Shown here: piece by piece, positions 63,874 through 64,000 of the stretch
Position numbering within the stretch: the stretch's first letter is position 1
How the letters are laid out: each line of letters opens with the position of its first letter
DNA from: Sulfitobacter sp. M05
GTDB taxonomy: Bacteria; Pseudomonadota; Alphaproteobacteria; Rhodobacterales; Rhodobacteraceae
Assembly (NCBI RefSeq): GCF_029285175.1
Contig: NZ_JABEDH010000001.1
Span: 1,116,001 to 1,180,000 of the forward strand
Reading direction: 5' to 3'
DNA: 64,000 nt
Notes under the pieces: model-generated
Seen by the model: the letters and a program-made list of their open reading frames with translations, nothing else
Database searches by the model: none
Told to the model about the DNA's origin: nothing
Translations under genes and position numbers: made by a program

Positions 63874-64000
63874 GGCCATTTGGTCCGGCGAGGCCATTTG
63901 CCCCCTGCAAGGATAGCGCTGCATGTTGGCCTCTTGCATCAAAGCAGGCCGCATTCGCTCTGCTCTATTTCGCAATCTAAACCATAAGACACGCCCAGGT

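Noticed and set aside
63787..63975. 62-codon minus frame at the window end
   Set aside because: It overlaps the candidate sRNA and terminator and has no ribosome-binding site.

Overview
The window is chromosomal DNA of an alphaproteobacterium, most probably a marine Rhodobacteraceae (Roseobacter group). The evidence is the gene content and order (nagZ-scpA-scpB, argS-dgt, trpE / trpG-trpD-trpC-moaC-moeA-lexA, a class II ribonucleotide reductase, a fused indolepyruvate oxidoreductase), a gene-transfer-agent type lysis cassette, an alphaproteobacterial SOS operator (GTTC-N7-GTTC) and a GC-rich codon bias. It is nearly all housekeeping sequence. There are about 57 protein genes, one tRNA-Pro, and no transposase, CRISPR array or prophage block.

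Layout. 1-7022 (mostly minus): a small basic protein, scpB, scpA, nagZ, a SPOR-domain protein, argS and dgt (chromosome segregation, wall recycling, translation, dNTP control). 7105-11023: an A-type Fe-S carrier, an orphan helical protein beside a 94-residue Cys-containing repeat peptide, xth and an HNH nuclease. 11148-13179 (minus): esterase, HhH-GPD DNA glycosylase and cobK in an overlapping operon. 13282-20092: an MFS transporter, then the minus-strand run cysS-cimA-hydrolase-methyltransferase-SQS/PSY-like protein. 20323-27391: aminotransferase, MttB-family methyltransferase and B12-dependent nrdJ, with a structured 431-nt gap between mttB and nrdJ and a 797-nt gap upstream of nrdJ that carries candidate NrdR boxes. 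28189-30070: tRNA-Pro, DUF192, a double cold-shock protein and pdxH. 30319-37981 (plus): fabI, LysE-type exporter, gpt, aminotransferase, PpiD-like foldase, trpE and an AstE/AspA-like protein. 38032-45460: a YibQ-like deacetylase, then trpG-trpD-ung-trpC-moaC-moeA and SOS-controlled lexA. 45468-51225: comEC, gltX, gltA with a clear terminator, and a two-gene operon of unknown small proteins. 51287-59116 (minus): enoyl-CoA hydratase/isomerase, ccmH, ccmF, holin, endolysin, ccmE, argC, murI and a PlsC-type acyltransferase. 59195-64000: indolepyruvate oxidoreductase, its divergent LysR regulator and a candidate small RNA.

The most unusual items are: (i) the 94-aa peptide at 8576-8860 with an exact 20-residue repeat ending in (Y/F)TCSV, followed by an intergenic hairpin and a 360-aa orphan protein, a layout that resembles a modified-peptide (RiPP-like) precursor operon; (ii) a compact candidate sRNA at 63792-63873 with promoter, GNRA-capped hairpin and T8 terminator; (iii) two tandem, internally covarying hairpin modules at 23555-23696 downstream of nrdJ; (iv) the lysis cassette embedded in the cytochrome c maturation genes, whose endolysin has a partly sequestered ribosome-binding site and a dockerin-like Ca2+ loop. 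All function calls come from reading the sequence by eye; no database search was run.
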